NCBI RefSeq assembly: GCF_040712315.1
Contig: NC_134020.1
Span: 10,199,251-10,263,250 of the forward strand
Direction: 5' to 3'
Length of the DNA: 64,000 bases
DNA from: Castanea sativa
Taxonomy: Eukaryota > Streptophyta > Magnoliopsida > Fagales > Fagaceae
A program made the position numbers and the translations under genes. Of this stretch, positions 11,387 through 23,247 are shown one piece after another; within the stretch, counting starts at the first letter, position 1, and every line of letters starts with the position of its first letter. The notes under the pieces are model-generated. The model was not told the origin of the DNA. It searched no databases and saw nothing but the letters and a program-made list of their open reading frames with translations.

Positions 11387-12303
11387 ATGGCAATATCTAA
11401 AGCACCTTATTTTGATGGTTGTAAAACTAATCCACGAGATTTTGTCTATTGGATGAATGGGATGAAGCAATTTTTTGAGCAAGCAAATTGGGCAGATAAC
11501 AAAAAGGTTAGGTATGCAAAGTTGAAGTTAAGAGGTGGAGCACAAATGTTTTGGGAGAAGCTTGAATATTTCCGCTATCTAAACTATGAACCTACCATTA
11601 GTGTGTGGGAAGATATGAAAGAAAAGCTTTGTGATGAGTATCACCATACTTTCGAGCTAAGTATCTACCTCAATCTCTGTGTGGTACTTTTCTAGTTGAA
11701 GCAAATACGATGAATTCTCATTCCATTTCATGTCCTCAGTGCACTTTTGAACAATCTATCAAGGAATTAAAGGTGTTATCTAAAAAGCTCATGAAAAATG
11801 TTCAAGACATGATTGCTCAGATGAAGCAAATGAAGACTCAAACTGATTCAATAAGGAAATCAAGGATAATTGATCCCAATGAAATTATTGCTGCCCGCAT
11901 ATAAGACAACATTAATGATGATATCTTGGTCGTGGAGAATCCTCAAGCAACACCAAAGCCTAATGTTGCCACGAACGTACATGCCGCGACAAGTGTTGCT
12001 TTAACACGCATGTAAGGAAATGAATCTATTGAAGAGCAGCAAGGTGAAGAGATGGTTTCTACAAAGAGTATTATGTTAAAGGGTGCACATGATGTGATAT
12101 TGGAAGTTAATGAATCTACTTTTGATCAGCCTTCCATGGTGCATGAAGACAAACAGTTTGCTAAAGTGGGGAAAGTGAATAACATAGTGCTTCCAATGGT
12201 TCAAGATAAGATTATGTTGATTCCACACATTGATTTTGTTATTCTAGAAGAGTTTGACACGGTGGAATTCAAGGTTTTTCTTTTTCTATGCTCCCTAAGG
12301 TGA
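11387..12303 (+). pseudogene. gag remnant of the composite LTR element
   Basis: The ORF from the ATG at 11387 reads FDGCKTNPRDFVYWMNGM, then LKLRGGAQMFWEKLE, the retrotransposon gag (capsid) pattern of Ty3-type elements. The frame shifts near 11654 into a second frame (KYLPQSLCGTF, then a coil-like stretch to 11904), is stopped by TAA, and continues as a weaker ORF at 12052-12303. No zinc knuckle, protease, reverse transcriptase or integrase follows before the 3' LTR. In intact relatives the capsid packages the RNA; here the product would be truncated at about 100 residues. The call as gag is firm, the exact lineage is not. Confidence 0.75.
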
Positions 12304-12393
12304 TTCCAAACTGGAAACAAGTGTTACTTGTCAACATCCTAATCCTTCAATGCTTTAGAACTTGAGGTCGAGTTTTCTCTAACCAGAGGAGAA

Positions 12394-12809
12394 TGACGCG
12401 GAAGATGCAAGAAAATTGTTATTTAATATTATTTATGTTTGCAAGTCAATTGTATTTTTATGTTTTAGGTCCTATTAGTTTATTGGGCTATTAGTATTTT
12501 AATTTGAAAGCAATGTTATTTCCGTAATAAGGCAATTAGGGTTTCCTAGCCAATTAGAAGTAGAGTTTAGCAATCCTTTATAAGCAACCTATTGTACTCC
12601 TTGAGGAGATAGTTGATATTTTGATGAATGAAAAAATGGCCGTTTGGTCTTTTCTTTGGTTTGGTGCTGACTCCAGGTCTACCTTAGGTGCTGACTCCTA
12701 GTGGTTTCCCCGCTTGGTGCTGACTCCAATCAAGGCCTAGGTGCTGACTCCTAAGTCATATCCCTTTATTTCATTGTTGTTTCAATTTTGTTCTAGTTGT
12801 CCTGCGTCA
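12394..12809 (+). repeat. LTR, right end, with four GTGCTGACTC motifs
   Basis: It begins TGACGCGGAAGATGC, after the purine-rich CCAGAGGAGAA, and ends GTCCTGCGTCA. GGTGCTGACTCC occurs exactly at 12663, 12687, 12716 and 12740, spaced 24, 29 and 24 bases. Confidence 0.85.
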
Positions 12810-12814
12810 TACAC

Positions 12815-13571
12815 ACACATGCTCATATATAGGTTACCTCCATGACATGGTGACTTTGCAGCTCTTCTAAATCCACTTCTACGAAATGGGTCCTTATGTT
12901 TTTAAGAATGAGATCCATTATGTGACCCCATGTCCAACCCTAGAGCTTCCATTATACATCAATTAATTGTGAGATGCTCAATAAAATACTGCGGCCTTTG
13001 AGTAAAGTAGATAGGCCAGATCATTTCAAGATTAAGAAACAACTAATAGAACAACAAACAAAATCATTGATTCTTTAGAAAAACATTACAACAACAGAAT
13101 TGAGATGCTAAAGCAACAACTATAGAAAGTATCTTCTTATCAGTAATTACACAAACAACCCATGCATCTTAAACCTTCTACCTAGTTCTTACAATGAAAG
13201 GAACAGCTATCTGAAGCATTATATAGGTAAAATATCTTAATATTGGACACAATCATTCCACTTATAGATATCAAGTAATAAGCTTTCTACCAAAACTGAC
13301 TAACTCCAAACACTTTAACTGATAGAAAATATCGAGTGAAAACACTTCAACTAACTAACTCCAAACACTTCAACTCCAAGAGGTATCGAGTCACCTATAG
13401 ACACAACGTATATCTAACTACTCAATGACCTTTTGGTTTCCGCCCATATGCCCTCATAGGTTTCATCTTACCTATTTCATCAGACACAACAGCTTAATTA
13501 AATGAACATATTCAATAAAATGCACAGTACAATTAGCTCAAGAAGATGGGAAGTGTAGACGAATTACATAC
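12815..13571. other. Spacer with no recognised gene
   Basis: AT-rich sequence between the composite LTR element and the last visible exon of the PMD gene. A 25-base stretch near 12955-12980 resembles TNO1 exon sequence near 5137-5160 but diverges on both sides. Confidence 0.5.
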
Positions 13572-14264
13572 CGTCACCAGTCCCGCAATCAGGAGCGTGC
13601 GCAGGAGGGCATCGCGATCTCCACAAACCTTCCACCAGCTCAATGTCCTCACCCAGTATCTGCTCAATCTGTACAGCCTCTTCGTGGGGGGTTGGAGGTG
13701 AAGGTCCCTTGGTTAGCTCCACATGCACTAGAGGTGGGGTGGGCATGCCTGGTATGGGGACAAATATGCATCCACCATCATGGGCAGATCCACTAAACAC
13801 TAGGGGCGACATACAGGGGGACTGTCGGGGGGCCTCGTACTCCTGCCTAGCACCACGGGACACAGTGTGGGTTGGAACAGTGTCGTCATGACTGGCGGTA
13901 TGGGATGGCCCAGCAGCATCATGAGATGTGCATCGCGATGTCCCGGTGCCGTCGTCAAACAATACCTAATCACCCTGAAGCCATGATTCTTTTGCACCCG
14001 ACTAATCCCCTTCCTCGTAGATGGGTTCCGGCTCAATCACACATCCGAGACCAGCTTGACCACCTCCATGACATCCACGCCCTCGAGACCCACCACTTCG
14101 CCCACCGCGACCCGGGGCCTATGTACCAATGTCGGATGCTTCCGCGAGCGCATCCGCCAATTTAAGTAGGCCCAGCTCATCGACAACATCTAGTGTCAGC
14201 TTAAGGCCATTGTACATGTCGGAACCTCGTCGCACCTCTGTAGAGACCTAAACGTCGATCGAAC
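13572..14264 (-). pseudogene. PMD gene, C-terminal exon
   Basis: It starts after the acceptor TTTTGCAG and encodes RSTFRSLQRCDEVPT, then in a shifted frame YNGLKLTLDVVDELGLL, a Gly/Arg-rich stretch (GRGGRSGGSRGRG) and a Pro/Ser/His-rich tail. It ends at a GTATGT donor. In-frame TAG codons at ACA-TAG-GCC, GGGGAT-TAG and GGTGAT-TAG are each one C-to-T change from CAG. This matches the variable tail of MAIN-like proteins. A further 3' exon is not recognised. Confidence 0.7.
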
Positions 14265-15365
14265 CTGCAAAACAACAACGTCATAAAAGTAGGAACGCAG
14301 GTATGAACGCAGCTTTAAGCTATTATGGGTACCATAGATGATGTTACAAATAACAAAACTACCTTCTGAGCCAAAATAAATTAGAAGGTCCAAAATGAAA
14401 TAACTTTAAATGTAAAATGTCAAAACTGTACTCAATCGCGAAGCCAGGATTTTAGTTTAGGGGGGGCAAGATTAAAAGATAGTATTAAAAAAAATTAATA
14501 CATTAATCAATTATAGTAACAAAATAAATAAACAATTGTAAACAAATTTAACGAAAAGTAAATTTTGCATATTGTTAAAAAAAAATTAAATGACATTTCA
14601 CTGTTTATTTATGTGACAAGTCATTTATGAGATATGAACAAGAAAGACAAATGCCATGAATAATGTAATAGATAAAAAATAAGGGATATGCTATGTACAC
14701 AATATTTTTTTAACAAATCTTACATGAGAAGTTGTTATTAGTAAAAATAAAAAAAATTCAGTGGCAGGTTCAAATTAAAACCAATTACATCTTACATATA
14801 TAATTTGTTATAAAAATATTGTAAATATAACCCTTCTTTACCATTTTTTTTATTTTAATTTATCTTTTTAGGAAAACATTTTTCCTTACTTTCCAATCTG
14901 CTTCTTTAAAGGTGGATTGGACTAGCTTTTTCTCTTTTTCACATCAAAAGGGTGGGTCAAAGTGTCAAGCACCTTAAATAAATAGTGAAATGCCCCCTAC
15001 AAAACTAGTAGTTAGGGGAATTTTTTTACAAAGTCAGGGGGGGCAATTGCCCCCCCTCGCCCCGTGCTAGCTGTGCCAGTGACTGTACTATAGTGAAAAT
15101 TATAGTACGTGACAACTTTTTCCCATAATGTAATTTTTGGATATTACAAATATCAAGGTGATTTGGAACTTGGATACCACAAATTCACTTATTTATGAAG
15201 AACTGAAATCTAAAATTTGTTTACTTTAAAATATAATGAAAGATAAACTCATAGAGATTTAATGACAATAATTATTGTGAAGTTTTGCATGCATGTTTAT
15301 TATCTTGCGGAAGATATTTAATCAAACGATGGTTTCAACACCAGGGGAAGGGATTGTTGCCTTAC
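14265..15365. other. Intron of the PMD gene holding a short hAT element
   Basis: Apart from the hAT element at 14433-15081, the intron is AT-rich and has no recognised coding sequence. Confidence 0.6.
14433..15081. mobile_element. Short non-autonomous hAT element
   Basis: ACTGTACT occurs directly before (14425-14432) and after (15082-15089) the element, an 8-bp target duplication as expected for hAT. The ends begin CAATCGCGAAGCCAGGA and, read inward from the right, CACTGGCACAGCTAGCA, an imperfect inverted repeat. G-rich (GGGGGGGCAA) and C-rich subterminal tracts lie just inside. No transposase is present. Confidence 0.72.
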
Positions 15366-15762
15366 CAGGATTTCCCAATACGCAGACTCTACTCTTATGT
15401 ACCGCCTTGCGTTGCGATCGTACCACCTCATGTAGTCAACGAGATACGTCGTATCACTGTCCAGGACAGGGGCAGTGTGAACAAGTTGCCCTCGGTTGGC
15501 CCATTGCTGAATATGGGCAACATGTTCTACCACCCAATCCCTCTCCTATTTACCCTGGAGGGATATCCTGTGAAGATCGGTCGACGTATCCACAACCCCT
15601 GGAACCGGTTGCTTCATCCCAAACTGACGGAAGACCCATGGGATGATGCCCCTCCACTATCCAAAAGTATATCAGTGGCACCTCGGCTCTCCAAATATGC
15701 TGCCCGGCAGTGCAATACGTAGGCAAGGAGCCCAACGTATGCGTGTAAGGCTCCCATACAAT
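15366..15762 (-). pseudogene. PMD gene, third visible exon
   Basis: The exon begins after TTATGCAG and reads IVWEPYTHTLGSLPTYCTAG, then QHIWRAEVPLIYFWIVEGHH. A one-base loss at CATCCCATGGG moves the frame; the next frame reads VFRQFGMKQPVPGVVDTSTD. A TAG follows GK, and then comes HIQQWANRG and YLVDYMRWYDRNARRYI, ending WEIL at a GTAAGG donor. These blocks are diagnostic for the C-terminal half of the plant mobile domain. Confidence 0.85.
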
Positions 15763-16289
15763 CTGCATAAATGGATTGTTAGTTTAGTGATTATGTGAAG
15801 ATGGATGGTTGTCATTAGGATTTAAACTGAAATGAAATCAAGATAAATGCTAATCGTAATTTTGTCACGCTAAAATGACAATTATATCATGAGCAAGCCA
15901 TAATTCTATTTCTCATAGCTTTTCAGTTTTGGCATAAGCATGTCTTCCATAATTAAAAAATTGTTGCTCACACTAAAATGACTACTAAAATCTTTCATTT
16001 GTATGCAGATATTTCACCCCCAAAATTTTTACTTCTGTGGGGAGTGATGGTTAATAAATAACCCTTGAGTTCAAATGTCCTAGCAACAGGTTAAAGATAT
16101 GGTCTATATCATCAAATTTCAGAGGAGTAAGGGACTTCAAATCCAAAACTATCCAGCCTTGCTCTCAAGCTTGGATAAGCTTTGATTGTCAGTGACCAAC
16201 CCTCAGCACTCCCATAATCCTTAAATAAAATTTCACTACGGATATTTGATAATATTATTAATGCCATATTCTAAAATTTTATGAAATTT
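15763..16289. other. Spacer inside the PMD gene
   Basis: AT-rich intron sequence with no recognised feature. Confidence 0.5.
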
Positions 16290-16560
16290 CTCTATGGTGC
16301 AGTCATTTATCATATTAGAATTGATCATATTGCGAAAATTCATGGAGGCAAGGCTTGGTCAGAGGATGAGATCATTTATGCTATTAATTGAGATGTTAGA
16401 TATAGATTGTTCTTGTGTAAGAATGTAAGAGATAGTATTAAAAACAGAGTGTTGTGTAGTTTGTGGGGGAGTTCCTTTGTCCTTTTTTTTTTATATAAGA
16501 TGTAGTTTTTGTTGCTGCTTTGTTGTCTGGTATTACTTATTCAACAAAACAAAACAAAAC
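16290..16560 (+). repeat. LINE 3'-end fragment
   Basis: A broken reading frame (AWSEDEIIYAIN, later VLCSLWGSS) followed by short UTR and an A-rich tail (AAAACAAAACAAAAC at 16545-16559) resembles the 3' end of plant L1-type LINEs. The stretch is short and degraded, so the call is tentative. Confidence 0.45.
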
Positions 16561-18149
16561 CATATAGAAAAAGAAAGTTCTAGTTGCGGTATGTGGTGAC
16601 GCAAACTCAATAAGAGGGACTAATTCTCAGTGACCTGTACTTCCATGTGAGAGTTAGTTAGATACATAACATCTAGTAGTTAATGATAAGTGCTTAATGG
16701 TTCAAAATCCGAAAACACCAATACAATTCGGGACTCCTATTCATTTACCAAGTAAAAGTCTTGTTAGCCATTGGTGCATTAATGCAATATAACAATACAA
16801 GGGATCTGCACAGTTTTGATATATTCTATTACCAAAATGAATGTTAAGGCATCACTATTAAATATTGGCATGGCAGTGTCTAATCCATGCATAAGACTTG
16901 GTAAACTCCTGGACTTGGTTAAGGCTTTTACTTCACTTGCTCCCACTAGAAGAAATTTGCAAAAAAACAAAACAATAAAGAAGGCTTCAGGTTGAGGTTG
17001 ATAAAAATATGTTCTGATAGAATAAAGAATTAAGAGTAGTTGAGACAGTTGATGACTAAAGACACGCATTAAGTATATAAAACTACAACCATTGAATATT
17101 TCTATTTCCCATTTTTTCTCTCTGGGGCACATTCATTGGACCCTACTTCCTCAAAGATTCAAGCTCAGGTGTGGTTGGGTCAAAAACAGATACAAAATTA
17201 TTATCCCAGTTGGTCTTATCTGCATTAGTTGTACAAACTACAAACGTATCCTTGACAAAAAGTACTTTGTCTTTCGGCTGTTTAAATTAAGTTCATTTTC
17301 ATTATTCTGGACTAATAATCCTTTGTAGTACAAATTAAGTACAGCTTTTTTTTTTCTTTTTGAGCTGAACATGACATGATTTACATTCATGTTAGACAAT
17401 ACTGATTTAAAGATTAATAATCTTTTTTTTTTTTAAGAAATGAATTCTAGAGAACAATACCAATATTGTTGAGGAATTTGGCTGAATAAAACACAGGCAC
17501 GCTGCCTTTGAAAATGGATCCCAAAATATACGTTTTACTTTGTTCTTTTCTACTTTTCCATTTCTTTATGTTTGTTTTTTGCAGCCATGGAGATCTATTC
17601 AATGCTCCTAAATGACAAAACTAATTAATTCAGCTAATGACATATGAACTAAATTAGGCCTGACCTTTTCTCTTGGATTAGATATTTAGATCTCTTAAAA
17701 GTATTAAAAACGCTTAAAAATTAAAATCTTTCGAAGACCAAAACAAAGCTAATTCTAATCTCCTTCTTCATGTTCATAATATATCAAAAAACCAAACCCA
17801 ATATGTAGGAATATGAAGATCTTGAAGAGGCTGAAACCAAAAGTATCTTCTTTTGCACACATACACCACCCCCCACCAATTATTTCTTATGATCTAGAAC
17901 ATGTGAATCCCCCGGGATCCCTTGCATCTAACATTGACAAAAATAATGAAGTATTACCATTACGCAAACTATAAAAACTCATTTTCACATTGAATAAACA
18001 ATAAAAGTTTTCTAAAAAAAGAAAGTAAGAAAGAAGAGTACACCACATTTCATATTAGCATTTCCTCAAATCAGTAAAAACCCACGTTCATATTTGTAAT
18101 ATAAAAATTAAAAACAATAATTAACAGCAATTATAAAATCCACGACAAC
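16561..18149. other. Spacer inside the PMD gene, no gene seen
   Basis: AT-rich sequence with T runs near 17340 and 17430. Short ORFs here lack recognisable domains and codon structure. I see no element ends. Confidence 0.5.
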
Positions 18150-18154
18150 AACAA

Positions 18155-18787
18155 TGAAGAGGGTATATTTAGGGTAGACGGTCAGAATTTGCAAAGACCA
18201 ACGATAGGTAGCATCAATAGGATGACGGATAAAGACATGCGACGACAAAACCCATGAACAATGGACGGATAATGCATTGGGACGGGTTACCTCCAATGTA
18301 CGGGATGATCCAAGGAGAACGAGTCGCCTAAAAAGGACGGATAAACCCCCGGACAAACACGAAGGTCGACGGAACCAAATACACGTGGCAATGACATGGC
18401 TTACGTGGTTTCCAAGCATGTTTCGAATAATAATAACTTGTGAACCACGCTTAACCCTAGTCAATAGAACCCTTACATGGAAAGGGTCCCTTAAATTACG
18501 TGCATTTATGAAGATCTTCTCTACAAGGAAATATTCCTCTTCTCCAAGGAACAAAGGTCGGTTCCTCACCACTATAAAAAGGCCATAACCTACAGAAAAT
18601 AGGTACGCATAATTCATCCCAGCTCTGGCACTCTAGAGTTGTGACAATCTCTTTGACTTAACCTTCGGAAGGTATTAGGCCGATACCACACCGGTACCCT
18701 CTTAAGTCTTTTTCTTTTTGGCATGTGCAGGTGTTGTTTCAAGCATGTAAGAACTTTGTAGCCTACTGATGATTTTCGGCATCATCA
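18155..18787 (+). repeat. Tat-type element 5' LTR
   Basis: It runs from TGAAGAGGGTATATTTAGG to CGGCATCATCA. By eye it differs from the 3' LTR at about 18 of the first 260 positions, nearly all transitions, so the insertion is not recent. CTATAAAAAGG near 18572-18582 is a likely TATA box for the element promoter. Confidence 0.92.
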
Positions 18788-18788
18788 G

Positions 18789-18806
18789 TTGACGCTGTCT
18801 GTGGGA
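18789..18806 (+). promoter_or_regulatory. Primer-binding site of the Tat-type element
   Basis: TTGACGCTGTCTGTGGGA directly follows the 5' LTR. It resembles the TGGCGCCGTCTGTGGGA form seen in Tat elements, with C-to-T type changes. Confidence 0.75.
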
Positions 18807-18849
18807 AAAGTCGAGTAGATAAGTTGTGCTGGTGTTTCCCAGACAAAAA

Positions 18850-20220
18850 GGTTGCATGGTGCTTACCCGCTTGAGAAACAGATTTAGACACTGGCAGCGG
18901 CGGTTGAGCGCCTTACCAAGCAAAACCATGACTTGGAGGAACAACTGTGCCAAAGGGACGCTGAGCCTCGGGACTAGGAGGGGGAGCAGGAAGGGAACAG
19001 CCTTCAGCGCAACAACACAAGACAGAATCGAGAAGGGCGGGAAGGCAGCAATGTTATGAGCAGGCCAATGGCCACAGACATCGCCCCGCCGAACCTAGTT
19101 GCAGATATACAGATGATGAGAGAATAGATGGACTTGATGATAAACGCCCTCAAAGGGCGGGTATCGAATGATCTCGATGATCTGGTGCACAAGACAAATT
19201 CACCTTTCACTGCACTTGTCACTTCATTCCTTCTACAGCCGAAGTTTCGTATGCTGCAGATAGAGGCCTACGACAGATCAAAGGACCTGTTAGACCACCT
19301 GGAAACATTTAAGATCCTCATGCATCTGTAGGGAGTAGCAGACGAAATCATGTGCAGGGCCTTTCCCACCACATTGAGGGGTCCTACGAGGGTGTGGTTT
19401 AGCAGGCTGACGCCAAACTCCATCAGTACTTTCAAGGAGTTGAGCGCCCAGTTTGCCTTACACTTTATTAGAGGACACAGGTATAAGAAGTCAACCACAT
19501 GCCTAATGAACATCAAGCAACGGTAGGACGAGACGCTAAGGTCTTACATCACCCGATTCAACAAGGAAGCCCTCTCGATTGATGAAGCCGATGACAAGAT
19601 ACTTGTTGCAGCATTCACTAATGGACTACAGAAGGGTAAGTTTCTGTTTTCTCAATACAAAAACGATCCAAAGACTATGTCAAATGTGCTTTATAGGGCT
19701 ACCAAATACATGAACGCGAAAGATGCACTACTTGCACGAGAAGAAAAGCCTAGAAAGAGAGAAAGGCAAGAAGATGGAAGACAGGAGAGAGGACGGAAGG
19801 TCATGAGGACTGGTGACGGGCGAGAAGATAGACGCTCCAAGACCCCCTCGGTGAGATTTGCAAATTTCACTCTGCTAAACGTTCCGATCGATTAGGTACT
19901 AATGCAGATAAAGGACGAAGGATCGCTAACATTTCCTGGAAAGCTGAAGGGTGATCCCAACAAAGAGTCTAGAGACAAATACTACTGTTTCCATCGCGAC
20001 CATGGCCATGATACTTCCAAGTGTTACGATTTGAAGCAGTAGATAGAAGCCCTGATCAGGCAGGGGAAATTGCAGAGGTTCGTAAGCAAAGAGAAGATGG
20101 ACCAGTTGCAAGAGCAAGGCCCCCGGAGGGAGAACGAGCGCCCTAAGCCACCCATCGGGGACAAGAATGATTGTAGGGGCACTGCAGCTCCGTGTTCAAC
20201 CAAGAGGGCACGTAAGACAT
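18850..20220 (+). pseudogene. gag of the Tat-type element (broken)
   Basis: The capsid region reads DLLDHLETFKILMHL, then GVADEIMCRAFPTTLRGPTR, FALHFIRGHRYKKSTTCL and ITRFNKEALSIDEADDKIL, the standard retrotransposon gag block of Ty3 elements. A nucleocapsid-like part follows (HDTSKCYDLK). In-frame TAG codons interrupt it after HL (19327), after KQR and after DLKQ; in each case CAG is the expected codon. The region is followed by the protease in a further frame. The product would normally form the particle that packages element RNA; it cannot be made whole here. Confidence 0.85.
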
Positions 20221-20228
20221 ACCTCTGA

Positions 20229-22458
20229 TTGGTCCAGAATGTCCAGATGACAGGATTGATCCCAAGGATGGCAAGCATGGACGACCCGATGATCGGGTTC
20301 TCGGAAGAAGACGCTCGACACCTCCATCACCCATATGACGATGCACTTGTCATAAGTATACGGATTGACGACTACAACATTCACAGGGTCTTGGTAGATA
20401 ACGACAGCTCCACTAATATACTTTACTACCTAGCGTTTTAGCAAATAAGGATTGGGAGAGAACAGTTGATCTCGACTGGTGCGCCACTCGTTGGCTTTGG
20501 AGGTACAAGGGTATACCTACTAGGCACAATCACCTTGTCCGTCACGGTTGGTGATTACCCCCAGCAAATCACCAAGGATGTTACATTCCTAGTAGTAGAC
20601 TACTCATCTGCTTACAATTCTATTTTGGCCGACCTACCCTCAATTCATGGAAGGTCGTAACCTCTACCTACCACCGGATGGTCAAGTTCCCGACCAAATA
20701 TGGGGTAGGGGAGGTACGGGGTGATCAGACAGCAGCACGTGAGTGCTACATAGTTATGATTGAAATGGACGATCATTTGCCAGCAATGTGTATAGAGGAA
20801 CAGAGGACGGCGGCAGAGCCAATAGAAGGAATCGAAGAGGTGCACGTTGATGACACCAAGCCAGAGTGGACGACAAAAATAGGTACTCTTGCTAGCCTAT
20901 CAGTTCGGCAGGCCTTGAAGTCATTCCTAAGAGACAACCAAGACACCTTTGCATGGAGCCATGAGGACATACCCGGAATCGACCCTTCCATCATTGTTCA
21001 CAAGTTAAACGTTTTGCCCTCTTTCTCTCCTGTCTGCCAAAAAAAGCGGGTGTTCACTCAAGAAAGGGATAGAGCCATAGCAGAGGAAGTTCACAAGTTG
21101 CAGGAAGCAAGGTTCATACAGGAAGTGTACTACCCCGACTGGCTAGCCAACGTAGTAATGGTGAAGAAAGCCAACAGAAAGTGAAGGATATGCGTTGACT
21201 TCACAGATTTGAATAGAGCATGCCCCAAGGACAGCTACCCCCTCCTAAGGATTGATATCTTGGTAGATTCAATGGCAAGACACTAACTACTAAGCTTCAT
21301 GGATGCATTTTCTGGGTACAACCAAATAAAGCTGGACGAAGCTGATCAGGAGAAGACCTCTTTCGTCACAAGCCAGGGACTCTTTTATTATAAGGTGATG
21401 CCGTTTGGCCTAAAAAACGCAGGCACGACGTATCAGAGGCTTATGAACGAGATGTTTGCACACCAGATTGGGAGGAATGTTGAGGCGTACGTAGACGGTA
21501 TGCTGATAAAAAGCTTACGGAAGGATGACCACCTCAACGACCTGAGGAAGACCTTTGAGACGCTTAGGCGCTATAACATGAAACTAAATCCAAGCAAGTG
21601 TACGTTCAGAGTGACGACTGGAAAGTTCCTCGGATTCATGGTGACCTAGAGGGGTATCGAGGTCAATCTAGACAAGGTTTAGGCTATCATGGAGTTGGCA
21701 CCACAAAAAACCATCAAGGAGGTACAAAGTTTGAATGGTAAGATTGCAGCTTTGAACAGGTTTGTTTCAAGAGCAACGGGATAAGTGCCTCCCCTTCTTC
21801 CACACATTAAAGAAGGCTTTTGAATGGACAACTGAGTGTCAGCAGGCATTCGAGGATCTAAAGGCATACCTCTCTTCCCCACCCTTGCTAAGTCCACCCA
21901 GACCAGGAGAGGAGATATTCCTCTACTTGGCCATTTCCTTAACCGCTGTTAGTGCAGCTCTAGTTAAGGTAGAGGATGGAGCCTAGAAGCCAATGTACTT
22001 CACAAGCCAAGCACTACGAGGGGCAGAAGAAAGGTACCCACTTATGGAAAAGCTTGCCTTCGTATTAGTGACTGCAGCGCGCAAGCTCAAACTGTACTTC
22101 TAGACCCACATTATAGTCATCTTGATGGAAAAGCCGTTGTGGAGAGCAATGAGCAGTCCAGAGGCGGCTAGACGAATGGCGTTATGGGCGATCGAGCTGA
22201 GTGAGTTTAATATGTAGTATCGACCACGTACGACCACCAAAGGACAAGTTATTGCCGATTTCATTGCTGAATTTGCCTGACCAGATGAATAGGGGGCAGA
22301 AGGGAACCCTGGTGGGTGATATACATAGACGGGTCGACGATTAAACACACTAGAGGAGCCAGTATAATACTTCTCAGCCCCAAGGGAGACGAGGTTCAAT
22401 GCATGATCAGACTCAATTTCTCCATAACAAACAACGAGGCTGAGTACGAAGCTCTAAT
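20229..22458 (+). pseudogene. Protease, RT and RNase H (5' part) of the Tat-type element
   Basis: The aspartic protease core reads VLVDNDSSTNIL, where Tat elements normally have VDNGSS. After a frameshift near 20660, RT begins (AIAEEVHKLQEARFIQEVYY), continues ICVDFTDLNRACPKD and MDAFSGYNQIKLDE, and reaches AYVDGMLIKS at 21485-21514. The catalytic pair of YVDD is changed: the second Asp codon is GGT at 21497-21499. Stops occur at 21182 (TGA), 21647 (TAG), 21680 (TAG) and several later points. RNase H starts near 22316 (IYIDGSTIKHTRGAS) and is cut by the hAT insertion after NNEAEYEALI. RT copies element RNA into cDNA; this copy is inactive on sequence grounds. Confidence 0.9.
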
Positions 22459-23199
22459 TAGGGCTGTCCACGGGTCGAGTCAGCCCGGGTTTGGGCCCAA
22501 CCCGCACTCGACCCGATGGAGTTGGGTCACTGAAAAACTGGCCCGCAACCAACCAAAATATTGGTTAAACCCGCCGGGTCGGATCATCGGTTGAAACGGG
22601 TCAGATTCATCGGATTGGCGGGTTGGATCAATTTTAGCCTTTTTATTGGATTCAATTTTTTTTGGGCCTTTTTGGCCAAAATTATTGAGCTTTTCAAGGA
22701 ATTAATAGATTGGGTCGGCTTTTTACTTAATTTATTTTAAATTGGGCCTTCAATTATTGACCAAAACTCCAAATTTATACTCCCTACAACTCTCTATGAA
22801 TTTGGCCAGAACCCACATAGAGTATTGCATTTGTGAACAAAAATATACAAAAGTAAAACCTGGGAACTGTTAAAACATCAATAACATTATAAACCTAGGC
22901 ATCAATCAAACAAATAATCCTGGGAACTGTTAAACATCAACAGCATTATAAACCTAAGCATCAATCAAATAAATAAAAACACTATACTATTTTGTTACCA
23001 CCTGTTAATCATCCACACATTATAACAAATATTTTCCAAATTGCCCAAGCCTTTAAGGCCTGGGTAGTACCAATTTGTTTCCACATTCATCAATCTATCA
23101 ATCTGAAACACAGATCTACCAACCATTCCATACATCAAACAAATATCCAGAATCACACAGTAGCCAGCGTTACTAAAAATACTCCATATCTTCATAATT

Positions 23200-23201
<2 letters not shown>

Positions 23202-23242
<41 letters not shown>
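23202..23242. repeat. (TA)n microsatellite in the hAT element
   Basis: An uninterrupted AT dinucleotide run of about 41 bases in the 3' part of the element, downstream of the transposase. Confidence 0.95.

Positions 23243-23247
<5 letters not shown>

Larger units (their letters stand above)
9575..12809 (+). mobile_element. Composite LTR retroelement with inverted LTR ends
   Basis: Three copies of one LTR are present: 9575-9994 (minus), 10158-10575 (plus) and 12394-12809 (plus). Between the first two lie about 136 bases of internal 3' sequence in minus orientation, then about 27 bases of the same region in plus orientation. A primer site follows the middle LTR. The outer ends are both LTR 3' ends. 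Bases before (9570-9574) and after (12810-12814) are both TACAC, a 5-bp target duplication of the usual size. The interior has a gag remnant and no RT or integrase, so it depends on other elements. The 5-bp match lies in AC-rich sequence, so chance is not excluded. Confidence 0.75.

Noticed and set aside
12950..12985. Similarity to the TNO1 exon near 5137-5160
   Set aside because: About 25 bases match with two or three changes, but the flanks do not. It may be chance or a tiny fragment and cannot be judged by eye.
18108..18617. 169-codon minus-strand ORF, repeated at 33235-33786
   Set aside because: It is the antisense reading of the two LTRs of the Tat-type element, so the pair reflects LTR duplication and not a gene.
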